A stretch of 8,252 nucleotides of DNA from Bacillota bacterium (GTDB taxonomy: Bacteria; Bacillota; Bacilli; Bacillales; Cytobacillaceae): positions 1 to 8,252 of the forward strand of contig JAEWDX010000360.1 of NCBI GenBank assembly GCA_023389895.1, written 5' to 3'. Shown here piece by piece: positions 1-6,527 of the stretch. Made by a program: the position numbers and the translations under genes. The first letter of the stretch is position 1. Each line of letters begins with the position of its first letter. The notes under the pieces were generated by a model. That model ran no database searches, was not told the origin of the DNA, and was given only the letters and a program-made list of their open reading frames with translations.

Positions 1-306
1 GGTCTACCAACAACAATAACGCTTTCCTCTTTTCAAATTCAGAATGCAATGAAAGAATCATTGCTGCAGATTCTTGATACGATTCGGGATACATTAGAGG
101 ATAGCCCACCAGAATTAAGCGGTGATATTGTTGATCGAGGAATCATCTTAACGGGTGGTGGCGCCTTAATAAACGGATTACAGGAATGGCTAACGAATGA
201 GATTTTCGTACCTGTCCATTTAGCTCCTAACCCGCTCGAATCTGTCGCAATCGGAACGGGCCAGGCGCTAAAATTCATCGGAAAATTACAAACAGCTCTT
301 AAATAA
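1..306 (+). CDS. mreBH: MreB-family rod-shape protein, probably MreBH (C-terminal part only)
   Basis: This is the last 101 codons of an actin-like MreB/Mbl/MreBH protein, open at the left window edge; base 1 is already in frame and the stop is TAA at 304-306. The fragment starts GLPTTITLSS, typical of the last third of MreB proteins. It continues with the PPELSGDIVDRG segment and the glycine-rich LTGGGALINGL motif that closes the nucleotide pocket of the actin fold. NPLESVAIGTGQAL follows, and the tail ends GKLQTALK. These filaments lie under the membrane and guide cell-wall synthesis or hydrolysis during elongation; in Bacillus, MreBH is linked to the hydrolase LytE. I favour MreBH over MreB or Mbl because of the tail, recalled from the B. 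subtilis protein, and because the gene is followed at once by a terminator rather than by mreC/mreD. The family is near certain, the paralogue less so. Confidence 0.9.
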   Translation, partial: GLPTTITLSSFQIQNAMKESLLQILDTIRDTLEDSPPELSGDIVDRGIILTGGGALINGLQEWLTNEIFVPVHLAPNPLESVAIGTGQALKFIGKLQTALK

Positions 307-310
307 AAGA

Positions 311-360
311 AATAGACCTCCCTTAAGCCTGAAAGGTTTTAGGGGTTGGTCTATTTTTTT
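311..360 (+). terminator. Rho-independent terminator after mreBH
   Basis: It begins 5 nt after the mreBH stop. AATAGACC (311-318) pairs with GGTCTATT (348-355). A second inner stem forms between CCCTTAAGCC (about 320-329) and GGTTTTAGGGG (about 336-345), and a run of T residues follows (354-360). This is a classic intrinsic terminator and shows that mreBH is the last gene of its transcript. Confidence 0.88.
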
Positions 361-623
361 CTATCTAATTTCAACGTTTTCACGTTTTCTTCAAAAACAC
401 TCAAATTTATTGGTGAAAACCATGCAACGCTAGTGTATATAAATGAATAAAATAAAAGTCTCGGTCTCTTTATTCCATTCCAAACTCCTTCAATCTCCTA
501 TCATTGAGTTATACATTTCCTTCATTCAACATTTTTCCTATAATTCAATATAATTGTAATATTTTAAAATAAACCTTATCATGTAATTGTACTTTTTAAT
601 ACATACAGTAAAGGAATGATTAC
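361..623. other. AT-rich intergenic region with no gene
   Basis: About 260 bp between the mreBH terminator and the RidA-like gene. I see no ORF with a ribosome binding site on either strand; the best minus-strand Shine-Dalgarno near 485 leads to a two-codon frame. It should contain the promoter of the downstream gene. TATAAT-like hexamers occur at 539-544 and 549-554, but neither has a convincing -35 box. Confidence 0.6.
525..554 (+). promoter_or_regulatory. Weak candidate promoter for the RidA-like gene
   Basis: A perfect TATAAT lies at 549-554, with TTCAAC at 525-530 as a poor -35 (18-bp spacer, 3 of 6 matches to TTGACA). Another TATAAT at 539-544 overlaps the spacer. The leader would be about 60 nt. 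In DNA this AT-rich such hexamers arise by chance, so the call rests mainly on position. Confidence 0.3.
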
Positions 624-1013
624 ATGAAAACTTCAAGAAATCCTAAAAAAATTCATCCTCCAGTTGCTTCCTACGTACACCAAATTGAGATAGCAGGACC
701 AAATAAATGGTTAACACTATCTGGACAATTAGGAATGAGACCAGATGGGACAATTCCAGAGGATCCATTAGAACAAATGAAGTTAGCTCTTGATAACATT
801 AGCAAAAATCTTGAAGCTGCTAACATGGAAATTCATGATTTAACAAAGTTGGTATTTTATCTAGTAGGAGAATTTGATGCCGACCAAAGAAGAAAAATAA
901 TTAGCGACTTTCTAGGTGATCATCTTCCTTGTACGACAATGATTTATGTTGTCGCGTTAGCTGCGCCAGCCTTTAAGATTGAAATTGATGCATGGGCATG
1001 CAAAGAAATTTAG
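624..1013 (+). CDS. RidA/YjgF/UK114 superfamily protein without the catalytic arginine
   Basis: A 129-residue protein, the usual length for this family of small trimeric proteins. Recognisable features are the SGQLGMRPDGTI segment (33-44), LEQMKLALDNISKNLEAANM (49-68) as the central helix, a strand beginning LTKLVFYLV, and the C-terminal KIEIDAWA strand (118-125). True RidA hydrolyses reactive 2-aminoacrylate and other enamines using an arginine in a P-x-R-S-x-x-x-V motif. Here the matching stretch is PCTTMIYV (102-109), so threonine replaces arginine; the N-terminal GPYSQA-like motif is also replaced, by ASYVHQ (15-20). The protein therefore belongs to a RidA-like subgroup whose reaction is unknown, and deaminase activity should not be assumed. 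The start is ATG 624, with AAAGGA at 610-615 and an 8-nt spacer. It appears to be transcribed alone. Confidence 0.9.
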   Translation: MKTSRNPKKIHPPVASYVHQIEIAGPNKWLTLSGQLGMRPDGTIPEDPLEQMKLALDNISKNLEAANMEIHDLTKLVFYLVGEFDADQRRKIISDFLGDHLPCTTMIYVVALAAPAFKIEIDAWACKEI

Positions 1014-1043
1014 TATCTAGAGAGTGGCTACTCTCTAGATACT
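1012..1043. terminator. Perfect 14-bp hairpin between convergent genes
   Basis: AGTATCTAGAGAGT (1012-1025) and its exact complement (1030-1043) flank a GGCT loop. The left arm starts inside the TAG stop codon of the RidA-like gene. It sits between that gene and the minus-strand gene ending at 1118, so a shared terminator or mRNA 3'-end stabiliser is likely. Neither side has a clear T tract (GTCCATAG on the plus side, AAATTTCTTT on the minus side), so intrinsic termination may be weak. Confidence 0.55.
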
Positions 1044-1117
1044 GTCCATAGTTCATAAACAGCGATACACTTTGCTTATTCAGTACATTACATCCTCGAA
1101 CTGTACGATTTCTTGTG

Positions 1118-1372
1118 CTACTTCTTTTTTTTATTGCGGCTAAGTTTCTCATTACCGCGTTTAAAATTCCCAGTAATTTTAGCGAGTAATAGTTGTATTT
1201 CTGGAATATTAGATTCAGCTTCTTTAATTTTTTTTATCAGAATCTCTGCTTCTCTATCCTTTATGACTTTTATCTGTTTATTGCCAAAATAAATAATTAC
1301 TGTTCCTTTTTTTGTGATTTTATAATTGAATGGTTCTTCAATTAATTTTTTACGTTTATCTATTTCTCTCAT
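1118..1372 (-). CDS. Small lysine-rich conserved protein, function unknown
   Basis: An 84-residue basic protein starting MREIDKRKKLIEEPF. The frame is open 14 codons further up, to 1414, but the ATG at 1372 is preceded by AAAGGAG (1381-1387) at an 8-nt spacing, which fixes the start. The first half (YKITKKGTVIIYFGNKQIKV) looks like two short beta strands. The second half is helical and charged and contains LLLAKITGNFKRGNEK, followed by a lysine-rich tail. There is no signal peptide, membrane segment or known catalytic motif. From memory, small Bacillus proteins with the same ITKKGTV-like start and TGNFKRGNE ending are common and uncharacterised, but I could not confirm this by search. Nucleic-acid binding would fit the charge but is only a guess. 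The gene is monocistronic and converges on the RidA-like gene. Confidence 0.75.
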   Translation of the reverse strand: MREIDKRKKLIEEPFNYKITKKGTVIIYFGNKQIKVIKDREAEILIKKIKEAESNIPEIQLLLAKITGNFKRGNEKLSRNKKKK

Positions 1373-1380
1373 CTTAATTT

Positions 1381-1387
1381 CTCCTTT
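1381..1387 (-). promoter_or_regulatory. Ribosome binding site fixing the start of the small basic protein
   Basis: On the minus strand AAAGGAG stands 8 nt before ATG 1372. The upstream in-frame ATG at 1414 has no comparable site, so the shorter protein is preferred. Confidence 0.8.
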
Positions 1388-1563
1388 AATATTGAATAAA
1401 AATATATTCGCCACTCAATCCCTATTTCCTACATATTGAACAGTAATACGCATATTTCGAAATTTTTTTTACTCTTGTGTTTACTCAATGCTTTTCCTCA
1501 TTCTGAATAATCCCAAGTAAAACTCCTGCCCTATTTTGCATAAAATAATAATGGACGTTTAAG

Positions 1564-1595
1564 GCGAATCATCCTTATTCGAAAGGGATGTTCGC
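1564..1595 (+). promoter_or_regulatory. Hairpin covering the ribosome binding site of the possible 34-aa ORF
   Basis: GCGAA (1564-1568) and CATCC (1570-1574), with one bulged T, pair with GGATG (1586-1590) and TTCGC (1591-1595). The loop is TTATTCGAAAG. The stem ends one base before ATG 1597 and takes in part of the AAAGGG Shine-Dalgarno (1582-1587), so folding would reduce translation. Confidence 0.4.
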
Positions 1596-1596
1596 A

Positions 1597-1701
1597 ATGA
1601 AGGTTTTCTTAATTCTTTTCATGATTAAAGACAGTACTCTTATTGCTTTTGTTAACTGGATCAAAAGACATCTGAAATTATTAAAGTTTGAAAGTCTTTG
1701 A
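1597..1701 (+). CDS. Possible 34-aa hydrophobic peptide, unrecognised
   Basis: The ORF runs from ATG 1597 to TGA 1699-1701, with AAAGGG at 1582-1587 (9-nt spacer). The peptide begins MKVFLILFMIKDSTLIAFVN (1-20), mostly hydrophobic with a short polar KDS break. It then turns basic and amphipathic, WIKRHLKLLK (21-30), and ends FESL. A strong terminator follows 5 nt after the stop. A short hydrophobic peptide with a basic end, a structured Shine-Dalgarno and an immediate terminator resembles type I toxin peptides and other small membrane peptides, but no antisense RNA or relative can be shown. No good sigma-A promoter is visible upstream. It could equally be a chance ORF in a decayed region. Confidence 0.3.
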   Translation: MKVFLILFMIKDSTLIAFVNWIKRHLKLLKFESL

Positions 1702-1706
1702 AAGAC

Positions 1707-1767
1707 AAAAAAAGAGGAAACCAACGCATCCGCATTTCTGCAAATTCATCGGTTTCCTCTTTTTTTT
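1707..1767. terminator. Bidirectional terminator, shared by mutSL and the region to its left
   Basis: Seven A residues plus GAGGAAACC (1707-1722) pair perfectly with GGTTTCCTC plus seven T residues (1751-1767), giving a 16-bp stem. The A and T tracts supply a U-run in either direction. The loop is unusually long, 28 nt (1723-1750). On the minus strand it lies 44 nt past the mutL stop and so ends the mutS-mutL transcript; on the plus strand it starts 5 nt after the possible 34-aa ORF. Confidence 0.88.
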
Positions 1768-1811
1768 ACAAAGTATCTCACAAATACATAAGGATTCTTC
1801 ATTATTTGAAA

Positions 1812-3668
1812 CTACATTATTCTTTTGAACATTTTTTCAAGCTCATATGTCGAATATTGAATGATAATTGGGCGGCCATGCGGGCATGTGAATGGGTCTG
1901 ATGTTTGTCTAAGTTCATCAAGCAATGCTTGAATTTCATCATTTCTTAAATGGCGATTCGCTTTAATGGACGCTTTACAGCTCATCATAATTGCCGCTTC
2001 CTCTCTTAGCTTTTTAACATCAACCTTTTTCATCGAAAGAAGCTGTTCAATCATCCCCTCAATCATTTGCTGCTCCTCTCCCTTAGGAAGCCACTGCGGG
2101 TGAGAACGAATGATAAAGGTGTTATGCCCGAATGGTTCAAGAAATACGCCAACATGCGCAAGCTCCTCTTTGTATTCACTAATTTTGATAAAGTCATCTG
2201 TAGAATACTCAAATGTGAGCGGGAGGAGCATTTCTTGAAGCTCACTCTCAACATGTCCAACTTTTTCCTTGAAATATTCATATTTAATTCTTTCTTGAGC
2301 CGCATGCTGATCAACGATATAAAGTCCATTTTCATTTTGGGCAAAAATATACGTCCCGTGCATTTGACCGATTGGATATAATGGTGGAACACGAGTTTTC
2401 TGAGTAGAGACAACAGCTTCATCTGACCATGAAATATGTTCCATATTCATTTCTTCTTGCGAAAATACCGGTAAGTTTTCAAAAATCTGTTCAAGCGGTG
2501 CTTCCTTTACATACGTTGAAAAGTCCTCTTCTTTCGATATTCGCTCATCTTTCCCGTTTCGATTAGGTAGCTCCTGTCTTTCATCATACTGCTCTGCTTT
2601 TACCACCACATGATCGAGAGGAAGAAATGTCTGTTCCTCCTTAGGGACAAGCGATTTAGGCTGAGTAAAACCTGTCGGAATTAGCTGCTGAGCTTTAAAG
2701 ACAGATTTTAATGCATTTATTACTAATTGATTCAATTCACTTTCCTTGCTTAACCTTACTTCCATTTTCGCTGGATGTACATTCACATCTACTAATAGCG
2801 GATCCATCTCAATATTTAATAAGACTATCGGAAAGCGTCCAATTGGTAAAAGGGTATGATATCCTTCCTGGATAGCTTTCACAAGTGAATAGTTTTTAAT
2901 AAATCGTCCGTTGATCATCGTCGAGATATAGTTTCTTGACGCTCTCGTCACCTCAGGTAGTGCTGCATAGCCATATACGCGAAAATCTAAAGAACTTGCT
3001 TCAAAGGGAATCATTTTTCTCACAATGTTCATGCCATAAATCGCAGCTAAAACTTGGCGGACATCACCGTTTCCATTCGTATGCAAAAGCTTACGCTCAT
3101 TATGAATAAGTCGAATGGACACCTCTGGATGAGCTAGAGCTAAGCGGTTCATAATATCGGTTATATTCCCAAGCTCTGTATGAATCGTTTTCATATATTT
3201 TAATCTCGCTGGCGTATTGAAAAATAAGTCTGAAACCGTTATATCCGTTCCTTTTCTTGCAGCTGCTTTCTCTATAGTTTCGACTTTTCCACCTGAAGTC
3301 ACAACCCTAGTTCCGATCTCACCAGTACTTGTTTTTATTTCGATTTTAGAAACAGAGGCGATACTAGGCAATGCTTCACCGCGAAATCCAAGGGAGCGAA
3401 TTCGAAAAAGATCCGTTTCATTTTTAATTTTACTCGTTGCATGACGTTGGAATGCCGTCAATACATCTTCTTCTTCAATACCCTCGCCATTATCAACAAT
3501 TCTAATCATCGCAAGACCAGCTTCTTCTACTTCGATTTCAATAACTGTGCTGCCTGCATCAATTGCATTTTCAACAAGTTCTTTCACGACCGAGGCAGGT
3601 CTTTCTACAACCTCCCCTGCGGCAATTTTATTTGAAAGAGCATCATCAAGTTGAATAATCTTCCTCAT
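1812..3668 (-). CDS. mutL: DNA mismatch repair protein MutL (endonuclease type)
   Basis: 618 residues, about the length of B. subtilis MutL. The N-terminal GHKL ATPase has ELVENAIDAGST with E30 and N34, DNGEGI (59-64), ATSKI (77-81) and FRGEAL (95-100). A transducer domain follows with the DVNVHPAK segment near 300. A variable linker (about 335-430) leads to the C-terminal dimerisation and nuclease domain: DQHAAQERIKYE (453-464) is the DQHA(X)2E(X)4E metal-binding endonuclease motif, with SCKASIKA (from 563) and CPHGRP (595-600) completing the site. QEMLLPL (478-484) matches the clamp-binding motif known in Bacillus MutL. The protein would be recruited by MutS, bind DnaN and nick the new strand, as in bacteria without MutH. 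ATG 3668 is preceded by AGGTGGTGA at a 6-nt spacing. It is the second gene of the mutSL operon and shows no frameshift. Confidence 0.98.
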   Translation of the reverse strand: MRKIIQLDDALSNKIAAGEVVERPASVVKELVENAIDAGSTVIEIEVEEAGLAMIRIVDNGEGIEEEDVLTAFQRHATSKIKNETDLFRIRSLGFRGEALPSIASVSKIEIKTSTGEIGTRVVTSGGKVETIEKAAARKGTDITVSDLFFNTPARLKYMKTIHTELGNITDIMNRLALAHPEVSIRLIHNERKLLHTNGNGDVRQVLAAIYGMNIVRKMIPFEASSLDFRVYGYAALPEVTRASRNYISTMINGRFIKNYSLVKAIQEGYHTLLPIGRFPIVLLNIEMDPLLVDVNVHPAKMEVRLSKESELNQLVINALKSVFKAQQLIPTGFTQPKSLVPKEEQTFLPLDHVVVKAEQYDERQELPNRNGKDERISKEEDFSTYVKEAPLEQIFENLPVFSQEEMNMEHISWSDEAVVSTQKTRVPPLYPIGQMHGTYIFAQNENGLYIVDQHAAQERIKYEYFKEKVGHVESELQEMLLPLTFEYSTDDFIKISEYKEELAHVGVFLEPFGHNTFIIRSHPQWLPKGEEQQMIEGMIEQLLSMKKVDVKKLREEAAIMMSCKASIKANRHLRNDEIQALLDELRQTSDPFTCPHGRPIIIQYSTYELEKMFKRIM

Positions 3669-3747
3669 TTCTTCTCACCACCTGTCCATTTATTTTTTGA
3701 AAAATTGAAAGCTTATTCATGCTAGCGTCGAGCAATCCCATTCTAGT

Positions 3748-6339
3748 TTAGCTTTTTAGTTTTTTATGGAGATCATAGAGAGTATTTAAAGCTTGCATTG
3801 GCGTCATATCTAATATTTCTAGCGATTTGACTTTATCGATAATTTTTTTCTCCTTTGAGCTTAATGTCGGCTCTTTTATTTCCGTTTGTGTTTCAAAGAA
3901 GGATAGCTGTTCAATCGGTTTTGCCAAATTTCTTCCCGTACTATCGATTTCTGTCAGCTCACTATTATTCTCTAGCGTTAATAGAATTTCATTTGCTCGT
4001 TTTATGAGCTCTTTAGGTAATTCTGCAAGCTCAGCAACATGAATTCCATAGCTTTTGTCGGCAGCTCCTTCCTTAATTTTATGAAGGAAGACGACTTTAC
4101 CGCTTTGTTCCACTGCACGTACATGAATGTTTTTCACTTTAGCTAGCTGTGGTTCCAAAACAGTCAATTCATGATAATGAGTAGAAAATAATGTTTTTGC
4201 ATGAATCTGATCATGAATATATTCAATCATTGCTTGTGCTAATGCCATCCCATCATATGTCGATGTTCCACGCCCGATCTCATCAAAGAGAATAAGACTA
4301 TTTTCCGTTGCATTCGCAAGTGCATTACGCGCTTCAAGCATTTCAACCATAAATGTACTTTGACCAGAAATTAAATCATCTGCCGCACCAATTCTCGTAA
4401 ATACTTGATCGAAAATCGGCAATTCCGCCGTCTTTGCAGGAACATAGCAGCCGATTTGCGCTAAGATTGAAATGAGAGCGATCTGCCTCATATATGTACT
4501 TTTCCCAGACATATTTGGTCCTGTTACAAGCAAAATCTCTCTTTCTCCATCCATAAGGCAATCATTCGGAACATATTCTTGACTATTCATGACCTTTTCG
4601 ACAACTGGATGTCTTCCATCCTCAATAAAAATTCTCCGTTCCTTTGAAAACATCGGTTTCACATAATGCCGTTCTTCGCTCACAGCTGCAAAGGATAGAA
4701 GAATATCAAGCTCACTTACCGATTTTGCTAAAGCTTGCAATCTCGGAATATATTCTTTCACTTCTTCACGGATCGCTGCAAAAAGTTCATATTCTAAGTC
4801 AACGCTTTTCTCTTCAGCTGCAAGAATAAGCGCTTCTTTTTCCTTTAGTTCAGGGGTAATAAATCTTTCTGCATTTGTTAATGTTTGTTTTCGATCATAC
4901 TTTCCTTCTGTTAATAAATGCAAATTCGCTCTAGTCACTTCAATATAATAGCCAAACACACGATTATAGCCAACCTTTAATGACTTTATTCCCGTCTTTT
5001 CCCGCTCACGTTTCTCAAGCTCAGCAATCCACATTTTCCCATTCCTTGTTGCATCACGATATTTATCAAGCTCCACATTATACCCGTCATTAATCATGTT
5101 GCCATCTTTGATTGTGAGTGGTGGATTATCAACAATTGCCTTTTCTAATAGACGAGCTACTTCCTCACATGGATCAATTCTTCCAGCTAGCTGTTCGATT
5201 TCCTCTCTTTGAAGCAGCTTTAACTGGTCAAGCAACAACGGAATCTGCTGTAAGGAGCGTCTTAACTGAACTAAATCCCGAGCATTCACATTTCCAAACG
5301 CAACTCTGCCAGCGAGCCGCTCAAGGTCATACACTTCCCTTAGCTTCTCCCTTAATTCCTCACGTTCAAAGTAAGCCCCTATGAAAATTTCAACAAGCTT
5401 CTGACGAATGTTGATTTCTGCTATATTCACAAGTGGACGCTCAATCCATTGTTTTAGAAGCCTGCCACCCATCGCCGTTTTTGTTTCATCAAGCAGCCAT
5501 AAAAGAGAGCCTTTTTTTCCCTCGCGGCGAATCGTTTCGGTCAACTCTAAATTGCGCTTGGAGAAATAATCAATTTTCATATATTGATTAATTTGATAGG
5601 TCGTCACTTTCTGTAAATGATCTAGACTGCGTTTCTGTGTACGAAATAAATAGCTAAATAGTCTTGCTACCGTTTGCTGCTGTTTATGATGATCAATCTT
5701 TTCTATGAGCGAGTGATATTGTTCCTTCACGACACAATCATCTTCAAAGGAAAAAGTTAAGCTTATCCGCTCCTTAATCTTTCTTTGCCATTCCTCTTTA
5801 AAATTTGTTGCAATGATTAATTCCTTCGCTCCTAAAATTGAAAGCTCGTTTAATACGTCTTCAAAGCTAGAATGAATTAGCGTAACTTTCGTTTCACCAG
5901 TTGATAAGTCATTAGAGGCAAAGCCAAATGTATCATCGTCAAAATAAGAGATGGAGGCAATATAGTTATTTTCCTTTTCATTTAATGCCTTTCCCTCCAT
6001 CATCGTCCCAGGAGTAATTAATTGAACAACTTCTCGACGCACGACACCCTTAGCCTGTCTCGGGTCCTCTGTTTGTTCACAGATGGCTACCTTGTAGCCA
6101 CGTGAGATTAGCTGCTCAATATATTGAGCAGCTGAATGATATGGAACACCACACATCGGAATCCGCTCTTCCGATCCTCCTTCTCTACTTGTTAAGGTAA
6201 TCTCTAATTCTTGCGATGCTTTAATTGCATCCTCGAAAAACATTTCATAAAAATCTCCAAGACGAAAAAATAAAAAGGCATCCATGTACTCTGCCTTTAC
6301 TTTTAAATATTGTTGTATCATAGGCGTATATGCTGCCAT
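3748..6339 (-). CDS. mutS: DNA mismatch repair protein MutS
   Basis: 863 residues from ATG 6339, close to the usual size. The frame can be read from a TTG at 6351, but that codon overlaps the Shine-Dalgarno GGAGG (6345-6349, 5 nt before ATG 6339), and MAAYTPMIQQYL matches the known start of Bacillus MutS. Domain I holds the mismatch-wedging F30-Y31-E32 in GDFYEMF. Connector, lever and clamp domains follow (about 130-565), then the ABC-type ATPase with Walker A GPNMSGKST (607-615), Walker B with D686-E687 in FDEIGRGTSTYDG, and the FSTHYHEL switch. Near the C-terminus, QLSFF (811-815) resembles the DnaN clamp-binding motif, and the end LDMTPMQALNTLYDLHKKL is the conserved tail. MutS finds mismatches and recruits MutL, encoded 79 bp downstream. 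The sequence gives no sign of inactivation. Confidence 0.98.
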   Translation of the reverse strand: MAAYTPMIQQYLKVKAEYMDAFLFFRLGDFYEMFFEDAIKASQELEITLTSREGGSEERIPMCGVPYHSAAQYIEQLISRGYKVAICEQTEDPRQAKGVVRREVVQLITPGTMMEGKALNEKENNYIASISYFDDDTFGFASNDLSTGETKVTLIHSSFEDVLNELSILGAKELIIATNFKEEWQRKIKERISLTFSFEDDCVVKEQYHSLIEKIDHHKQQQTVARLFSYLFRTQKRSLDHLQKVTTYQINQYMKIDYFSKRNLELTETIRREGKKGSLLWLLDETKTAMGGRLLKQWIERPLVNIAEINIRQKLVEIFIGAYFEREELREKLREVYDLERLAGRVAFGNVNARDLVQLRRSLQQIPLLLDQLKLLQREEIEQLAGRIDPCEEVARLLEKAIVDNPPLTIKDGNMINDGYNVELDKYRDATRNGKMWIAELEKREREKTGIKSLKVGYNRVFGYYIEVTRANLHLLTEGKYDRKQTLTNAERFITPELKEKEALILAAEEKSVDLEYELFAAIREEVKEYIPRLQALAKSVSELDILLSFAAVSEERHYVKPMFSKERRIFIEDGRHPVVEKVMNSQEYVPNDCLMDGEREILLVTGPNMSGKSTYMRQIALISILAQIGCYVPAKTAELPIFDQVFTRIGAADDLISGQSTFMVEMLEARNALANATENSLILFDEIGRGTSTYDGMALAQAMIEYIHDQIHAKTLFSTHYHELTVLEPQLAKVKNIHVRAVEQSGKVVFLHKIKEGAADKSYGIHVAELAELPKELIKRANEILLTLENNSELTEIDSTGRNLAKPIEQLSFFETQTEIKEPTLSSKEKKIIDKVKSLEILDMTPMQALNTLYDLHKKLKS

Positions 6340-6344
6340 CGTAT

Positions 6345-6349
6345 CCTCC
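6345..6349 (-). promoter_or_regulatory. mutS ribosome binding site
   Basis: GGAGG on the minus strand, 5 nt before ATG 6339. It overlaps the upstream in-frame TTG (6349-6351), which rules that codon out as the main start and sets the protein at 863 residues. Confidence 0.85.
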
Positions 6350-6390
6350 AACTATCAAAATCTATTTTTCCACAATTACTATTCCTACAT

Positions 6391-6420
6391 ATTATACCAC
6401 CAGTTTCATTTTTTATTAAA
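6391..6420 (-). promoter_or_regulatory. mutS promoter with extended -10
   Basis: On the minus strand a perfect TATAAT (6391-6396) is preceded by TGG, giving the extended -10 form TGnTATAAT. The best -35 is TTTAAT (6415-6420) with an 18-bp spacer, a weak match that an extended -10 can tolerate. Transcription would start near 6384, giving a leader of about 45 nt. The -35 lies only 8 bp from the end of the neighbouring insertion sequence, so anything further upstream, such as an UP element, is now IS DNA. Confidence 0.7.
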
Positions 6421-6428
6421 TAAGAAAA

Positions 6429-6440
6429 GAGGCTGGGACA
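6429..6440 (+). repeat. IS left terminal inverted repeat
   Basis: GAGGCTGGGACA, exactly complementary to 8241-8252. It is the transposase recognition end on the mutS side. Confidence 0.9.
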
Positions 6441-6451
6441 TAACTAGCTTC

Positions 6452-6505
6452 AAATAGTGAGAAGGGTGAATTTGAGTGTACTCAAATTCACCCTTCTCTA
6501 TTTTT
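6452..6505. terminator. Left subterminal hairpin of the IS
   Basis: GAGAAGGGTGAATTTGAGT (6459-6477) pairs perfectly with 6480-6498, 19 bp with a 2-nt centre. Outside it, AAATAG (6452-6457) can pair with CTATTT (6498-6503) across a small bulge. A T run (6501-6505) follows on the plus strand, so plus-strand transcripts entering the IS should stop here. On the minus strand it lies 30 nt past the transposase stop but has no long U tract, so termination of transposase mRNA before mutS may be incomplete. Confidence 0.7.
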
Positions 6506-6527
6506 GCGTATGTTTTTTTCAATTACC

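Larger units (their letters stand above)
1388..1811. other. Intergenic region without an established gene
   Basis: About 420 bp, AT-rich. It should hold the promoter of the minus-strand small gene, but no convincing -35/-10 pair is visible. At 1532-1547 lies a 16-bp interrupted palindrome, TATTTT-GCAT-AAAATA. Then follow a hairpin (1564-1595), a possible 34-codon ORF (1597-1701) and the bidirectional terminator (1707-1767). The last 44 bp before the mutL stop show nothing. Confidence 0.6.

Noticed and set aside
39..278. Minus-strand 79-codon frame opposite mreBH
   Set aside because: Antisense shadow of a strongly conserved MreB segment.
1373..1414. Fourteen extra N-terminal residues on the small basic protein
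   Set aside because: The AAAGGAG at 1381-1387 lies within that extension and is ideally placed for ATG 1372; the upstream ATG has no ribosome binding site.
1557..1590. Sigma-B-like promoter (GTTTAA ... GGGATG)
   Set aside because: The spacing is 22 bp, well beyond the 12-15 bp of sigma-B promoters, and the second hexamer lies inside the hairpin before the small ORF.
1570..1600. Resemblance to a cyclic-di-GMP-I riboswitch (CGAAA ... CGCAA)
   Set aside because: Only short fragments match; the second conserved stem with its tetraloop receptor is missing and a start codon follows directly.
1698..1901. Plus-strand 67-codon ORF over the terminator and the end of mutL
   Set aside because: It runs through a strong terminator and is antisense to the conserved MutL C-terminus, with no ribosome binding site.
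2063..2422. 119-codon minus-strand frame inside mutL
   Set aside because: It overlaps mutL in another frame, across the conserved C-terminal domain, and shows no motif of its own.
5118..5384. Plus-strand 88-codon frame inside mutS
   Set aside because: Antisense shadow of the MutS core domain with no recognisable family or start signal.
6340..6351. Longer MutS starting at TTG 6351
   Set aside because: The TTG overlaps the Shine-Dalgarno GGAGG, and the ATG at 6339 matches the known start of Bacillus MutS.
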